NCBI GenBank assembly: GCA_963751595.1
Contig: CAVVVC010000005.1
Span: 1-64,000 of the forward strand
Direction of reading: 5' to 3'
Length of the DNA stretch: 64,000 nucleotides
From: JAHEGP01 sp963751595
GTDB lineage: Bacteria > Pseudomonadota > Gammaproteobacteria > Pseudomonadales > JAHEGP01
Below the pieces are notes generated by a model. The model saw only the letters and a list, made by a program, of their open reading frames with translations, was not told the DNA's origin and ran no database searches. Both the position numbers and the translations under genes were made by a program. Each line of letters begins with the position of its first letter. The first letter of the stretch is position 1. Shown one piece after another: positions 1 to 7,118 of this stretch.

Positions 1-34
1 CAAAAATTATCGACTGGGGGAGCAATGATTCGAC

Positions 35-1348
35 TCAAACCACCGCCAGCTCAAGCAAATGATGGCTCTTCTTGCCCAGCTTCAATAAAAAGTACTTGTC
101 GTGGAGCGCCTTGCCTGGGGCAAGCACCGAGGCCAGACGCATATTGTCTTCTGCAGTGAGGGCCACCCCGTTCACCGTAACGGCCGACCTGCCAAGCGCA
201 TCTTTCACCTGCTTCCCGGAAGCGGCCATGCCACAATCCACCAACAAACCGGTCAGGGATTGCCCCTCCAGCTGAGCCGGGTCAACAACCGAACTCGGCA
301 AGCCATCAAGGCGCAGTTGCTCGAAATCGCTGCGCGACAGGTCCTCAAGCTTTCCGCTGAAAAGCGCTTCGGTGATTCGCCTGGCCGCATCGAGGCCCTC
401 TTCGCCGTGAATCAGGCGACACACTTCTTCCGCCAGCACGCGCTGCGCCTCGGGGCGCCCTCCGCGCTGCTTATCATCCGCCTCAAGAGCATCGATGGCG
501 GCCGGATCAAGAAAGGTAAAGTACTTCAAGAACCGGTATACATCGGCATCTGCGGTAGCCAGCCAAAACTGGTAAAAGGCATAGGGCGAGGTTCTTTCCG
601 GGTCGAGCCATACGGTTCCGGACTCGGTTTTGCCAAACTTGGTTCCGTCGGCCTTGGTTACCAGCGGCAGAGTCAAACCAAACACCTGGTTGCCATACAG
701 GCGCCGCGTGAGCTCCGTACCTCCCGTAATATTACCCCACTGATCTGAACCACCGATCTGAATACTGCAATCCAGGCGCTGATTGAGCTCAGCAAAGTCA
801 TAGGACTGCAGGATCATGTAGGTAAACTCCGTATAGGATATTCCCTCTCCCTCACGCTCGATGCGCTGGCGCACCGACTCCTTTTTAATCATCTGATTGA
901 CGGGGAAGTGCTTGCCGATATCGCGCAGAAAGTCGAGGACTTTCATGCCACCGACCCAATCGAGGTTATTGACGACCAGCGCCGAATTGTCTCCGCAGTC
1001 GAAGTCGATAAAACGACTCACCTGCCCCTGGATTTTTTCAACCCAGCCAGACACCACATCCGGCGTATTCAGGCGCCTCTCCTCAGACTTGAAACTGGGA
1101 TCGCCGATGAGACCTGTGGCCCCGCCCACCAATGCGACCGGCCGATGGCCGGCAAGCTGAAACCGCCTGAGGGTCAACAACGGCACCAGACTGCCAATGT
1201 GGAGACTATCGGCGGTGGGGTCGAAGCCGCAGTAGACCGTCCTTGACCCTCCGTTCAGGTGATCGACCAATTCCTCTTCTGCGGTTATCTGGGCAATCAA
1301 TTCGCGCTGACCAAGCTCTGCCAGCAACGGATTTTCACTCAAAGCCAT
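35..1348 (-). CDS. tyrS: Tyrosyl-tRNA synthetase
   Basis: This class I aminoacyl-tRNA synthetase charges tRNA-Tyr with tyrosine in the cytoplasm. The Rossmann core carries the HIGH-like motif at residues 50-53 (LHIGS) and a KMSKS-like motif near residue 235 (KFGKT). A C-terminal S4-type RNA-binding segment (about residues 355-415, ASGKQVKDALGR) completes the bacterial TyrS plan. At 437 residues it has the normal family length. The gene is transcribed leftward and divergently from the M23 peptidase gene, with 182 bases between the two starts. In Pseudomonas the orthologue lies next to an rRNA operon, so one may lie just left of this window; that is inference. Confidence 0.97.
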   Translation of the reverse strand: MALSENPLLAELGQRELIAQITAEEELVDHLNGGSRTVYCGFDPTADSLHIGSLVPLLTLRRFQLAGHRPVALVGGATGLIGDPSFKSEERRLNTPDVVSGWVEKIQGQVSRFIDFDCGDNSALVVNNLDWVGGMKVLDFLRDIGKHFPVNQMIKKESVRQRIEREGEGISYTEFTYMILQSYDFAELNQRLDCSIQIGGSDQWGNITGGTELTRRLYGNQVFGLTLPLVTKADGTKFGKTESGTVWLDPERTSPYAFYQFWLATADADVYRFLKYFTFLDPAAIDALEADDKQRGGRPEAQRVLAEEVCRLIHGEEGLDAARRITEALFSGKLEDLSRSDFEQLRLDGLPSSVVDPAQLEGQSLTGLLVDCGMAASGKQVKDALGRSAVTVNGVALTAEDNMRLASVLAPGKALHDKYFLLKLGKKSHHLLELAVV

Positions 1349-1466
1349 TACTCAACAATCTCCCATCTACCATTGCCCGGGGCAACTCCCGAAAAAAAGA
1401 CGGCAACATACAGTAAAACCGATCAAATACAAACCGGTCGAGATAAAAGCAGGGCTAAGCTGATGC

Positions 1467-1483
1467 CACGATATGATATCGTG
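1467..1483. promoter_or_regulatory. Palindromic operator-like site in tyrS / M23 divergent promoter region
   Basis: CACGATAT-G-ATATCGTG is a perfect 8-base inverted repeat around one central base. It is followed after one base by TATACT (1485-1490), a good -10 hexamer for the rightward M23 peptidase gene. The palindrome would therefore lie between the -35 and -10 regions, the usual place for a repressor. No regulator is recognised. Confidence 0.4.
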
Positions 1484-1530
1484 TTATACTTTAACCAATA
1501 ACGCTAACTTGAGATTCTATCTATCCTTTT

Positions 1531-3051
1531 ATGGCTCACCGAGACCTCACCCACAGCCCTGAATCCGCGCCCGATGGCATCGTTTTCCCGCGCCGTCATG
1601 CCGCCGTCGCAGGAACACTTTGCGTTGCCCTCAGCGTGATTGCATTTTCCGTTACCGGGGAAGACTCGGTATCAAAACAGCGCTCCCAGGTGCTTGACCT
1701 ATCCATTGAACCAGCACGTGATCGCATTGACGACGCGCTATCGACCGCCCTTGAACAGGAGGCAACGCAGGCCGAAAAAGCCGTGCCTACGCCAGCGCCT
1801 CCAGCCATTGAAGCGCCGCCTGCGGTCGCCGCATTGCCAGCCGCAACCAGCACGCAGAAACAGCCAGCCATTGCTGCCGCCGCTGCAAATACAGCCATTG
1901 TGGTTAAAGCGAAGCCGGAGCCCGAGTGGCAAACGATAACCGTGCAGCGAGGTGACAGTCTTTCCCGTATCTTTCAGCGCCAGGGCTTGGGCACGAAAAG
2001 TCTTGTCGACTTGCTCAGGCAGAGCGGCCAGAGCGCGGAATTGAAACGGCTTCACCCGGGAGAAAAACTGGGCTTCCAGATAGAAAACGGCAAATTGCAT
2101 GCGCTTCGCTACAATAAATCGGCTCTGGTCTCGGTGTACATTGAACGCGAAGGTGACTCTGAACGCTACAGCAGTCGAGAATTGAAAGCGGCTCCGGAAG
2201 TGCGCTGGAGCTATCGCGAGGCCACCATCAGCGACAGCTTGTTTGTGACTGGCAAAAAGGCAGGCCTGCCGGATAAAGTGATCATGAACATGGCCAATAT
2301 CTTTGGCGGCGTCATCGATTTCGTCTACGATACCCGCTCTGGCGATGCTTTCAGTGTTCTCTACGAAGAGCAGTATCTTGACGGTAAAAAAATTGGTGCC
2401 GGTAAGATTCTGGCGGCCGAATTCACCAACCGCGGCGTCCGCTATCCCGCTTTCTTTTATCGGGACGCTAATGGTGAAACCGGGTATTACAATGAGGACG
2501 GTGTCAGCATGCGCAAGGCCTTCCTTCGCTCCCCGGTTGACTTTACCCGCATCAGCTCACACTTCAATCCCAGCCGACTGCACCCGATATTCAAGACCCG
2601 GCGTCCACACAAAGGCATCGATTACGCCGCGGCGCGGGGCACGCCGGTCCATGCAACAGGAAAAGGCAGAGTCATCGAGGCCGGATACTCACGAGCCAAC
2701 GGCAACTATGTCGTAATCAAACACGGCGAGTCCTTCGTTACCAAGTACCTGCACCTCCACAAAAAGCAGGTTGCCAAGGGACAGCGCGTACGCCAGGGCC
2801 AGATTATCGGCCAGGTGGGCTCTACCGGCTACGCCACTGGCCCCCACCTTCACTACGAATTCATGTTGAACGGGGTGCACCGCGACCCCCGCACCATCCT
2901 CGCGAAGCTTCCTAAAGCAAGGTCAATCGCGGCAGCTGAAATGCCGAGCTTTAAGGCTGCGCTGACCCCGTTGAAGCAACAATTCGCGGAATACGGTAAC
3001 CAGGATAGCGACGCTCCACTCGTAGTAGCGTATCAGAATCAAAACGATTAA
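1531..3051 (+). CDS. LysM/M23 family murein DD-endopeptidase (MepM-like)
   Basis: This is a predicted periplasmic zinc peptidase that cleaves peptide cross-links in murein. An N-terminal hydrophobic anchor (about residues 27-43) is followed by a Pro/Ala-rich linker, an OapA/LysM-like binding segment (about 133-185, VQRGDSLSRIF) and a C-terminal M23 lysostaphin-type domain (about 345-450). The domain shows the zinc ligands in PHKGIDYAAARG and GPHLHYEF, plus the catalytic LHLHK segment. The length of 506 residues fits the MepM/YebA group. It is followed 10 bases later by anmK, so the two probably share a transcript; both act on murein or its turnover products. Confidence 0.93.
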   Translation: MAHRDLTHSPESAPDGIVFPRRHAAVAGTLCVALSVIAFSVTGEDSVSKQRSQVLDLSIEPARDRIDDALSTALEQEATQAEKAVPTPAPPAIEAPPAVAALPAATSTQKQPAIAAAAANTAIVVKAKPEPEWQTITVQRGDSLSRIFQRQGLGTKSLVDLLRQSGQSAELKRLHPGEKLGFQIENGKLHALRYNKSALVSVYIEREGDSERYSSRELKAAPEVRWSYREATISDSLFVTGKKAGLPDKVIMNMANIFGGVIDFVYDTRSGDAFSVLYEEQYLDGKKIGAGKILAAEFTNRGVRYPAFFYRDANGETGYYNEDGVSMRKAFLRSPVDFTRISSHFNPSRLHPIFKTRRPHKGIDYAAARGTPVHATGKGRVIEAGYSRANGNYVVIKHGESFVTKYLHLHKKQVAKGQRVRQGQIIGQVGSTGYATGPHLHYEFMLNGVHRDPRTILAKLPKARSIAAAEMPSFKAALTPLKQQFAEYGNQDSDAPLVVAYQNQND

Positions 3052-3061
3052 AGACCCGGGC

Positions 3062-4183
3062 ATGGCTCCTGAGCTGTACATCGGGCTGCTTTCGGGCACC
3101 AGCATCGATTGCGTTGATGCCGCACTAGTGGACTGCAGCAATAATCAAGCAAGATTGCTGGAGACACATAGCGAACCCATTGCCGACGAGCTCAAGGTTC
3201 GGATCATTGAGCTCTGCAACCCCGGCGCCAACGAAATAGACCGACTCGGTAGCCTCGACAGACAACTGGGCTTCATATTCGCCAGGGCGGCCAATGGCTT
3301 GCTGAAAAAGGCCAGACTCAAGCCTGGGGCAATCACTGCAATTGGTAGCCATGGTCAAACTGTACGCCATCGCCCCGCTGGCCGAGGGCGCTCCGTTGAT
3401 GACGCTTTCACCCTGCAGATTGGTGACCCCAACACCATCGCCGAAAACTGCGCAATCACGACCGTTGCCGACTTCAGGCGCCGGGACATAGCAGCCAATG
3501 GCCAGGGCGCACCGCTGGTCCCGGTATTCCATCGAGCAGCTTTTAGCGCCCCTGGCACAGCCCGTGCAATTATTAACATCGGCGGGATGTCGAATGTAAG
3601 CCTGATCGCGCTGGATGGCAGTGTGCTGGGCTTCGATACTGGCCCTGGCAACGTCCTCCTCGACAGTTGGATCAAGGTGCACAGGGGTCAGGACTATGAC
3701 GCTGGTGGAGCATGGGCGGCATCGGGCCAAATTCTGGAGCCACTCCTCAACGCCATGCTGGCGCACCCCTTTTTGGCGCAGGATATTCCCAGGAGCACCG
3801 GCCGGGAAGACTTTAATCTGGAATGGCTACTGCGATTAGTTGAGCAGCACGAAACGAGGCCGCCTGTAGACGTCCAAGCCACCCTGTTGGAATATACTGC
3901 CAGAACTATCTGCGCCGCGCTTGCGCGCTATTTACGGCCCCCCTACGAAGCGTACGTGTGTGGCGGCGGCGCCTACAATACCCTGCTAATGCAGCGCTTG
4001 CAGGCGTTACTACAGCCAAACCCGGTTGCCACTACCGCTGTTTTGGGCCTTGCGCCCGAGTGGGTCGAAGCCAGTGCCTTCGCGTGGTTTGCACAACAGA
4101 CCCTCGCTGGTCGCCCCACCACCGATTCTGCAGTGACCGGGGCATCTGGGCCCAGAATTCTTGGTGGGATATTTCAGGCCTGA
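3062..4183 (+). CDS. anmK: Anhydro-N-acetylmuramic acid kinase
   Basis: AnmK phosphorylates and hydrates 1,6-anhydro-MurNAc released during cell wall turnover, giving MurNAc-6-phosphate for recycling. The protein opens with the family ATP-binding signature GLLSGTSIDCVDAAL, contains IGSHGQTVRH near residue 95, and has the conserved FDTGPGNVLLD near residue 190 that includes the catalytic Asp. Its 373 residues match the family. It lies 10 bases behind the M23 murein peptidase gene, a pairing also known from pseudomonads. The murU end at the right edge of the window belongs to the alternative MurNAc recycling route, so both branches appear present. Confidence 0.96.
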   Translation: MAPELYIGLLSGTSIDCVDAALVDCSNNQARLLETHSEPIADELKVRIIELCNPGANEIDRLGSLDRQLGFIFARAANGLLKKARLKPGAITAIGSHGQTVRHRPAGRGRSVDDAFTLQIGDPNTIAENCAITTVADFRRRDIAANGQGAPLVPVFHRAAFSAPGTARAIINIGGMSNVSLIALDGSVLGFDTGPGNVLLDSWIKVHRGQDYDAGGAWAASGQILEPLLNAMLAHPFLAQDIPRSTGREDFNLEWLLRLVEQHETRPPVDVQATLLEYTARTICAALARYLRPPYEAYVCGGGAYNTLLMQRLQALLQPNPVATTAVLGLAPEWVEASAFAWFAQQTLAGRPTTDSAVTGASGPRILGGIFQA

Positions 4184-4256
4184 GGGCTCCCCACTAAGCC
4201 CCTGAACATGCATGGCGCCGTAGTGCCAGTAACTGCCCACCAGAAAGAAACCCTTA

Positions 4257-4763
4257 TCAAAAGTAGCTATAGTCGCCCTCGTTCAACAGCCTGAGGACTT
4301 CCTGAGGCCCGTTGGGTACTGTACTGACAAATGGCAGCAGTTGAGAGCGATCGATTTTTTCACCCCCCATCCAGGTCTCACAGACTTTGATGTCGACTAC
4401 ACCGAGCGCTGAAAGGCGTGCCGCCATGTCAACCAGGCTCTTGTTTTTCAGATAGCTCTGGCGAAGAAAGACCTTGCCCTCGGCGCCGTGTAACACGAAT
4501 ACCACGGGCTCATCCAGCCTGAATCCACTTTGGTTAAAAAGCGCGTCCGCTCGATTCAGAATCCCCGCCAACTCCTCGACACTGTGCAGCTGTACCCGGG
4601 CGAGGTAACGCTTATCGCTCCCCGGTGACAACAGTTCCTGGGCCGACAGGCCAGTGCCGATGCATAGCATTACCAGGGCGAACGCATACCACGCCCTCCA
4701 GCGATTACTGATCCAACGCCCCGTGGGTCTTGTCAGGCTGTCAGAGGGAAAAGGACGATCCAC
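4257..4763 (-). CDS. Exported DsrE-like protein
   Basis: The mature part (about 115 residues) resembles periplasmic DsrE/DsrF-like small proteins, with the family-like segments PVVFVLHGAEG, LVDMAARLSALGVVDIKVC and a C-terminal GDYSYF. A single Cys in VDIKVCETW could be the active thiol, but no function is established. The start is uncertain. An ATG at 4874 would overlap erpA by 134 bases. The ATG at 4670 would remove the positively charged part of the signal peptide. The GTG at 4763 used here gives a convincing signal (basic RWISNRWR, hydrophobic AWYAFALVMLCIG, cleavage after LSAQ) and overlaps erpA by only 23 bases. The gene is probably translated from the erpA transcript. Confidence 0.75.
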   Translation of the reverse strand: MDRPFPSDSLTRPTGRWISNRWRAWYAFALVMLCIGTGLSAQELLSPGSDKRYLARVQLHSVEELAGILNRADALFNQSGFRLDEPVVFVLHGAEGKVFLRQSYLKNKSLVDMAARLSALGVVDIKVCETWMGGEKIDRSQLLPFVSTVPNGPQEVLRLLNEGDYSYF

Positions 4764-5094
4764 AACCGCAGGTCGCTGTGGCGTTAGGGTTGGAGACGAC
4801 AAACCGCGAACCTTCAAGGCCTTCGACGTAATCGACGGCTGCCCCGACGAGGTATTGGTAACTGAGGGGGTCAATCAGCAGTTCAACGCCCTGGTTTTCC
4901 ACCGCAGTGTCATCATCGGCCTGCAGTTCATCGAAGGTAAATCCGTATTGGAAGCCTGAGCAGCCACCACCGGTGACAAACACCCGCAACTTAAGCTGGG
5001 GATTGCCTTCCTCCTCGATGAGTGCTTTCACCTTCCCTGCAGCCCGGTCCGAGAAACCGAGCGACGGGGGACTGAACACCTCGGCCTGCGACAT
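4741..5094 (-). CDS. erpA: Iron-sulfur cluster insertion protein ErpA
   Basis: ErpA is an A-type carrier that delivers Fe-S clusters to target apoproteins. The 117-residue protein has the three invariant cysteines of the family: one in VTGGGCSGFQYGF and two in the C-terminal TCGCGSSFSL. I chose the ATG at 5094 because the protein then begins MSQAEVF, as in gammaproteobacterial ErpA, and an AGAGGG ribosome site lies 8 bases upstream. A longer in-frame start at 5160 falls in the untranslated leader. A promoter with an IscR type 1-like operator lies immediately upstream, which suits Fe-S-responsive control. Confidence 0.96.
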   Translation of the reverse strand: MSQAEVFSPPSLGFSDRAAGKVKALIEEEGNPQLKLRVFVTGGGCSGFQYGFTFDELQADDDTAVENQGVELLIDPLSYQYLVGAAVDYVEGLEGSRFVVSNPNATATCGCGSSFSL

Positions 5095-5120
5095 TACCCG
5101 TACCCTCTGAATTGCATGGT

Positions 5121-5144
5121 GGGGAGGAAGACGCTTTCCTCCCC
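5121..5144 (-). promoter_or_regulatory. Stable hairpin at the 5' end of the erpA mRNA
   Basis: GGGGAGGAA (5121-5129) pairs perfectly with TTCCTCCCC (5136-5144) around a six-base loop. From the predicted promoter, transcription would begin at about 5146, so this stem would be the first structure of the mRNA. There is no T-run after it on the minus strand, so it does not look like a terminator. It could stabilise the 5' end or affect access to the ribosome site. Confidence 0.5.
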
Positions 5145-5152
5145 GGAGGGAG

Positions 5153-5182
5153 ATTATCAATTATCTTGACTAAATTAGTCAA
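5153..5182 (-). promoter_or_regulatory. Sigma-70-type promoter of erpA
   Basis: On the minus strand TTGACT (5177-5182) and GATAAT (5153-5158) each match five of six consensus bases, with an 18-base spacer. Transcription would start around 5146, about 50 bases before the erpA start codon. The -35 hexamer is embedded in the IscR-like palindrome. Confidence 0.7.
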
Positions 5183-5186
5183 CTAA
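5162..5186. promoter_or_regulatory. IscR type 1-like operator upstream of erpA
   Basis: A perfect inverted repeat TTGACTAA-A-TTAGTCAA (5166-5182) is flanked by C on the left and C on the right. It reproduces the core of the Escherichia coli type 1 IscR motif (S-YY-GACT-R-WWW-Y-AGTC-RR-S), with partial matches in the outer A/T triplets. It overlaps the erpA -35 element, the arrangement used by IscR to repress when holding its cluster. The assignment rests on my recollection of the consensus; no iscR gene is in this window. Confidence 0.65.
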
Positions 5187-5225
5187 AGCACTGACAAGAA
5201 AGCGCTCCCGGCACTCCCGTCGAGG

Positions 5226-5951
5226 TCATGAGTTGCCATTTTGGGACCAGCTGAACTGTTTCTCGACACGGGTCGGGCGCTTTTCATTGGTCTCGGCAAT
5301 TACCTCCACCAGGCCGGGTTCAAAGCCCTCTGGCAAGCGCAGAATGCCCTCGATTTTCTGAAAGTAGCGAAAACGAAACGCCGACTCGACACCCGGCTCC
5401 GCGATATCCCTCAGCGGCAGGGCCTGTTGACGGCCATTGAGGTCGCCGCGCAGAACAATCTGGTAGGTGCCGCGCAAAAGCCGGTGCTTGATGGCCAGTT
5501 GCTGCAACACGATCTGGTACCTGAAGCGGTTTGCACCACCGGCGGGCTGGAACGAAATGCTACGAATACTCAGGCCCTTTTCGGTGGCGGTGGGGGTCAT
5601 CAAGCCCCTGTAGAATACCAACTCCGACTTCAGCGCCGCGATTTTCGATTCGCTGGCAACGACCGCCTCCCGTACCTGCTCTGCTGCTTGGCGGTCGATC
5701 TCGGCACCCTGCCGGGTGTTGATCAGTTCCTGCTCCAGGTCTGACAGCACTTCGGCGTGCCTCGCGCTGTCAGCGCGCAGCTGCGCCAATTCAGCGAGGG
5801 TTTTCTGCTGCAGACCCAGGCCCCGCTTGAAACCAAAGTCATAACTCAGGCCACATAACACCACCACGGCAGACAGACCAAGCACCAGCCACAGGGGCCA
5901 GTACGCCCGCACTTTGCGGCGCCGGGTGGCGCCCGCTGAATTAACCACCAT
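5226..5951 (-). CDS. Inner-membrane coiled-coil protein (DUF6776-like)
   Basis: The function is unknown. A basic N-terminus (TRRRKVR) precedes one membrane segment (about residues 18-38). A long heptad-rich coiled coil follows (about residues 50-115, rich in Leu, Ala, Glu and Gln), then a C-terminal beta-rich domain of about 120 residues. The topology is N-in with a periplasmic coiled coil. The gene lies between argC and erpA, in the position of the DUF6776 protein of pseudomonads; the name is given by that resemblance only. It starts 15 bases after the argC stop codon would be read on the opposite side, that is, argC (ending at 5967) is upstream and probably co-transcribed. Confidence 0.8.
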   Translation of the reverse strand: MVVNSAGATRRRKVRAYWPLWLVLGLSAVVVLCGLSYDFGFKRGLGLQQKTLAELAQLRADSARHAEVLSDLEQELINTRQGAEIDRQAAEQVREAVVASESKIAALKSELVFYRGLMTPTATEKGLSIRSISFQPAGGANRFRYQIVLQQLAIKHRLLRGTYQIVLRGDLNGRQQALPLRDIAEPGVESAFRFRYFQKIEGILRLPEGFEPGLVEVIAETNEKRPTRVEKQFSWSQNGNS

Positions 5952-5966
5952 TCGAAGGCTCCAGCA

Positions 5967-7004
5967 TCATGGCAATAGGGCCGGTGCATCAAGGGCGGTG
6001 GACTCGTCGAAACCGAACATGATATTCATGTTCTGGATGGCCTGGGTGGATGCGCCTTTGGCCAGGTTATCAATCACCGATAGCACCACGACCAGGTCAC
6101 TGCCCCTGGGGCGATGCAAGGCCAAGCGGCACATGTTGGACCCTCGTACCGAGCGGGTTTCTGGATGCGCTGCCGGCGCCAGCACGTCAACGAAGGCCTC
6201 ATCGCGATAGCGCCGTTCGAATAGCGCCTGCAGGTCTTCGTCAGGGGACCGCAGCCGAGCATACAGTGTCGCGTGAATACCCCTGACCATGGGCGCCAGG
6301 TGCGGGACAAAAGTCAAACCGACCGTTGCGCCCGCCATGACCTCAAGCTCCTGCACGATTTCCGGTGCGTGGCGATGGCCGGATGCACTGTAGGCTTTAA
6401 AGCTCTCGCCCATTTCCGCAAACAGGTTGGGCAATTTAGCCTGCCGCCCGGCACCACTTACGCCCGAGACCGCATTAGCGATAAGGCCGTCGGGATGCAC
6501 CACGCCTGCCTCCAGCAACGGCATGAAGCCCAGCTGAACCGCCGTCGGATAACAACCGGGGCAGGCGACCAGGCGTGCCGACCTTATCGCTTCCCGATTG
6601 TGTTCCGGCAGGCCATACACCGCCTCCGCCACCAATTCGGGACAGGCGTGCTGCTGGCCATACCAGTCTTCCCAGAGCCCAATGTCGCGTATCCGAAAAT
6701 CCGCCGACAAATCGATTATCCGCGCTTTGGTATTCGACAGCGCCGCCATCATACTCTGGGCGACTCCATGGGGTGTAGCGAAAAACAGCAGCTCACAGGC
6801 GGCCAGTTGGTCCGCATCAGGCTCACTGAACTCGAGCTCGCAGAAACCGCGCAGGTTGGGGTATAGGCTATCGACCCGCTGGCCCGCCTCTGCCCGGGAG
6901 GTAATAACCTTGACATCGACTTCGGGGTGCACCAGCAGAACGCGCAGTAACTCGACCCCGGTATAACCTGTACCCCCGACAATACCTACCGTGATCACTG
7001 CCAA
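5967..7004 (-). CDS. argC: N-acetyl-gamma-glutamyl-phosphate reductase
   Basis: ArgC reduces N-acetyl-glutamyl-5-phosphate to the semialdehyde with NADPH in arginine synthesis. The protein begins with the nucleotide-binding GIVGGTGYTGVELLR and has the active-site Cys in VACPGCYPTAVQLG near residue 150. A conserved HRHAPEI segment follows near residue 216. At 345 residues it is full length for the bacterial type. It heads a leftward run with the DUF6776-like gene 15 bases downstream, and its start faces the ClC gene across about 114 bases. Confidence 0.97.
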   Translation of the reverse strand: MAVITVGIVGGTGYTGVELLRVLLVHPEVDVKVITSRAEAGQRVDSLYPNLRGFCELEFSEPDADQLAACELLFFATPHGVAQSMMAALSNTKARIIDLSADFRIRDIGLWEDWYGQQHACPELVAEAVYGLPEHNREAIRSARLVACPGCYPTAVQLGFMPLLEAGVVHPDGLIANAVSGVSGAGRQAKLPNLFAEMGESFKAYSASGHRHAPEIVQELEVMAGATVGLTFVPHLAPMVRGIHATLYARLRSPDEDLQALFERRYRDEAFVDVLAPAAHPETRSVRGSNMCRLALHRPRGSDLVVVLSVIDNLAKGASTQAIQNMNIMFGFDESTALDAPALLP

Positions 7005-7118
7005 CCTCCAGCCAATTGCTTTACCATAAGGAACATCAATGAACGCACCGATGGCCAGCTCTTACCCCAACCCGTCGACGCGCGCATGCTAAACCAAAGC
7101 CACGGATAAATCACCCTA

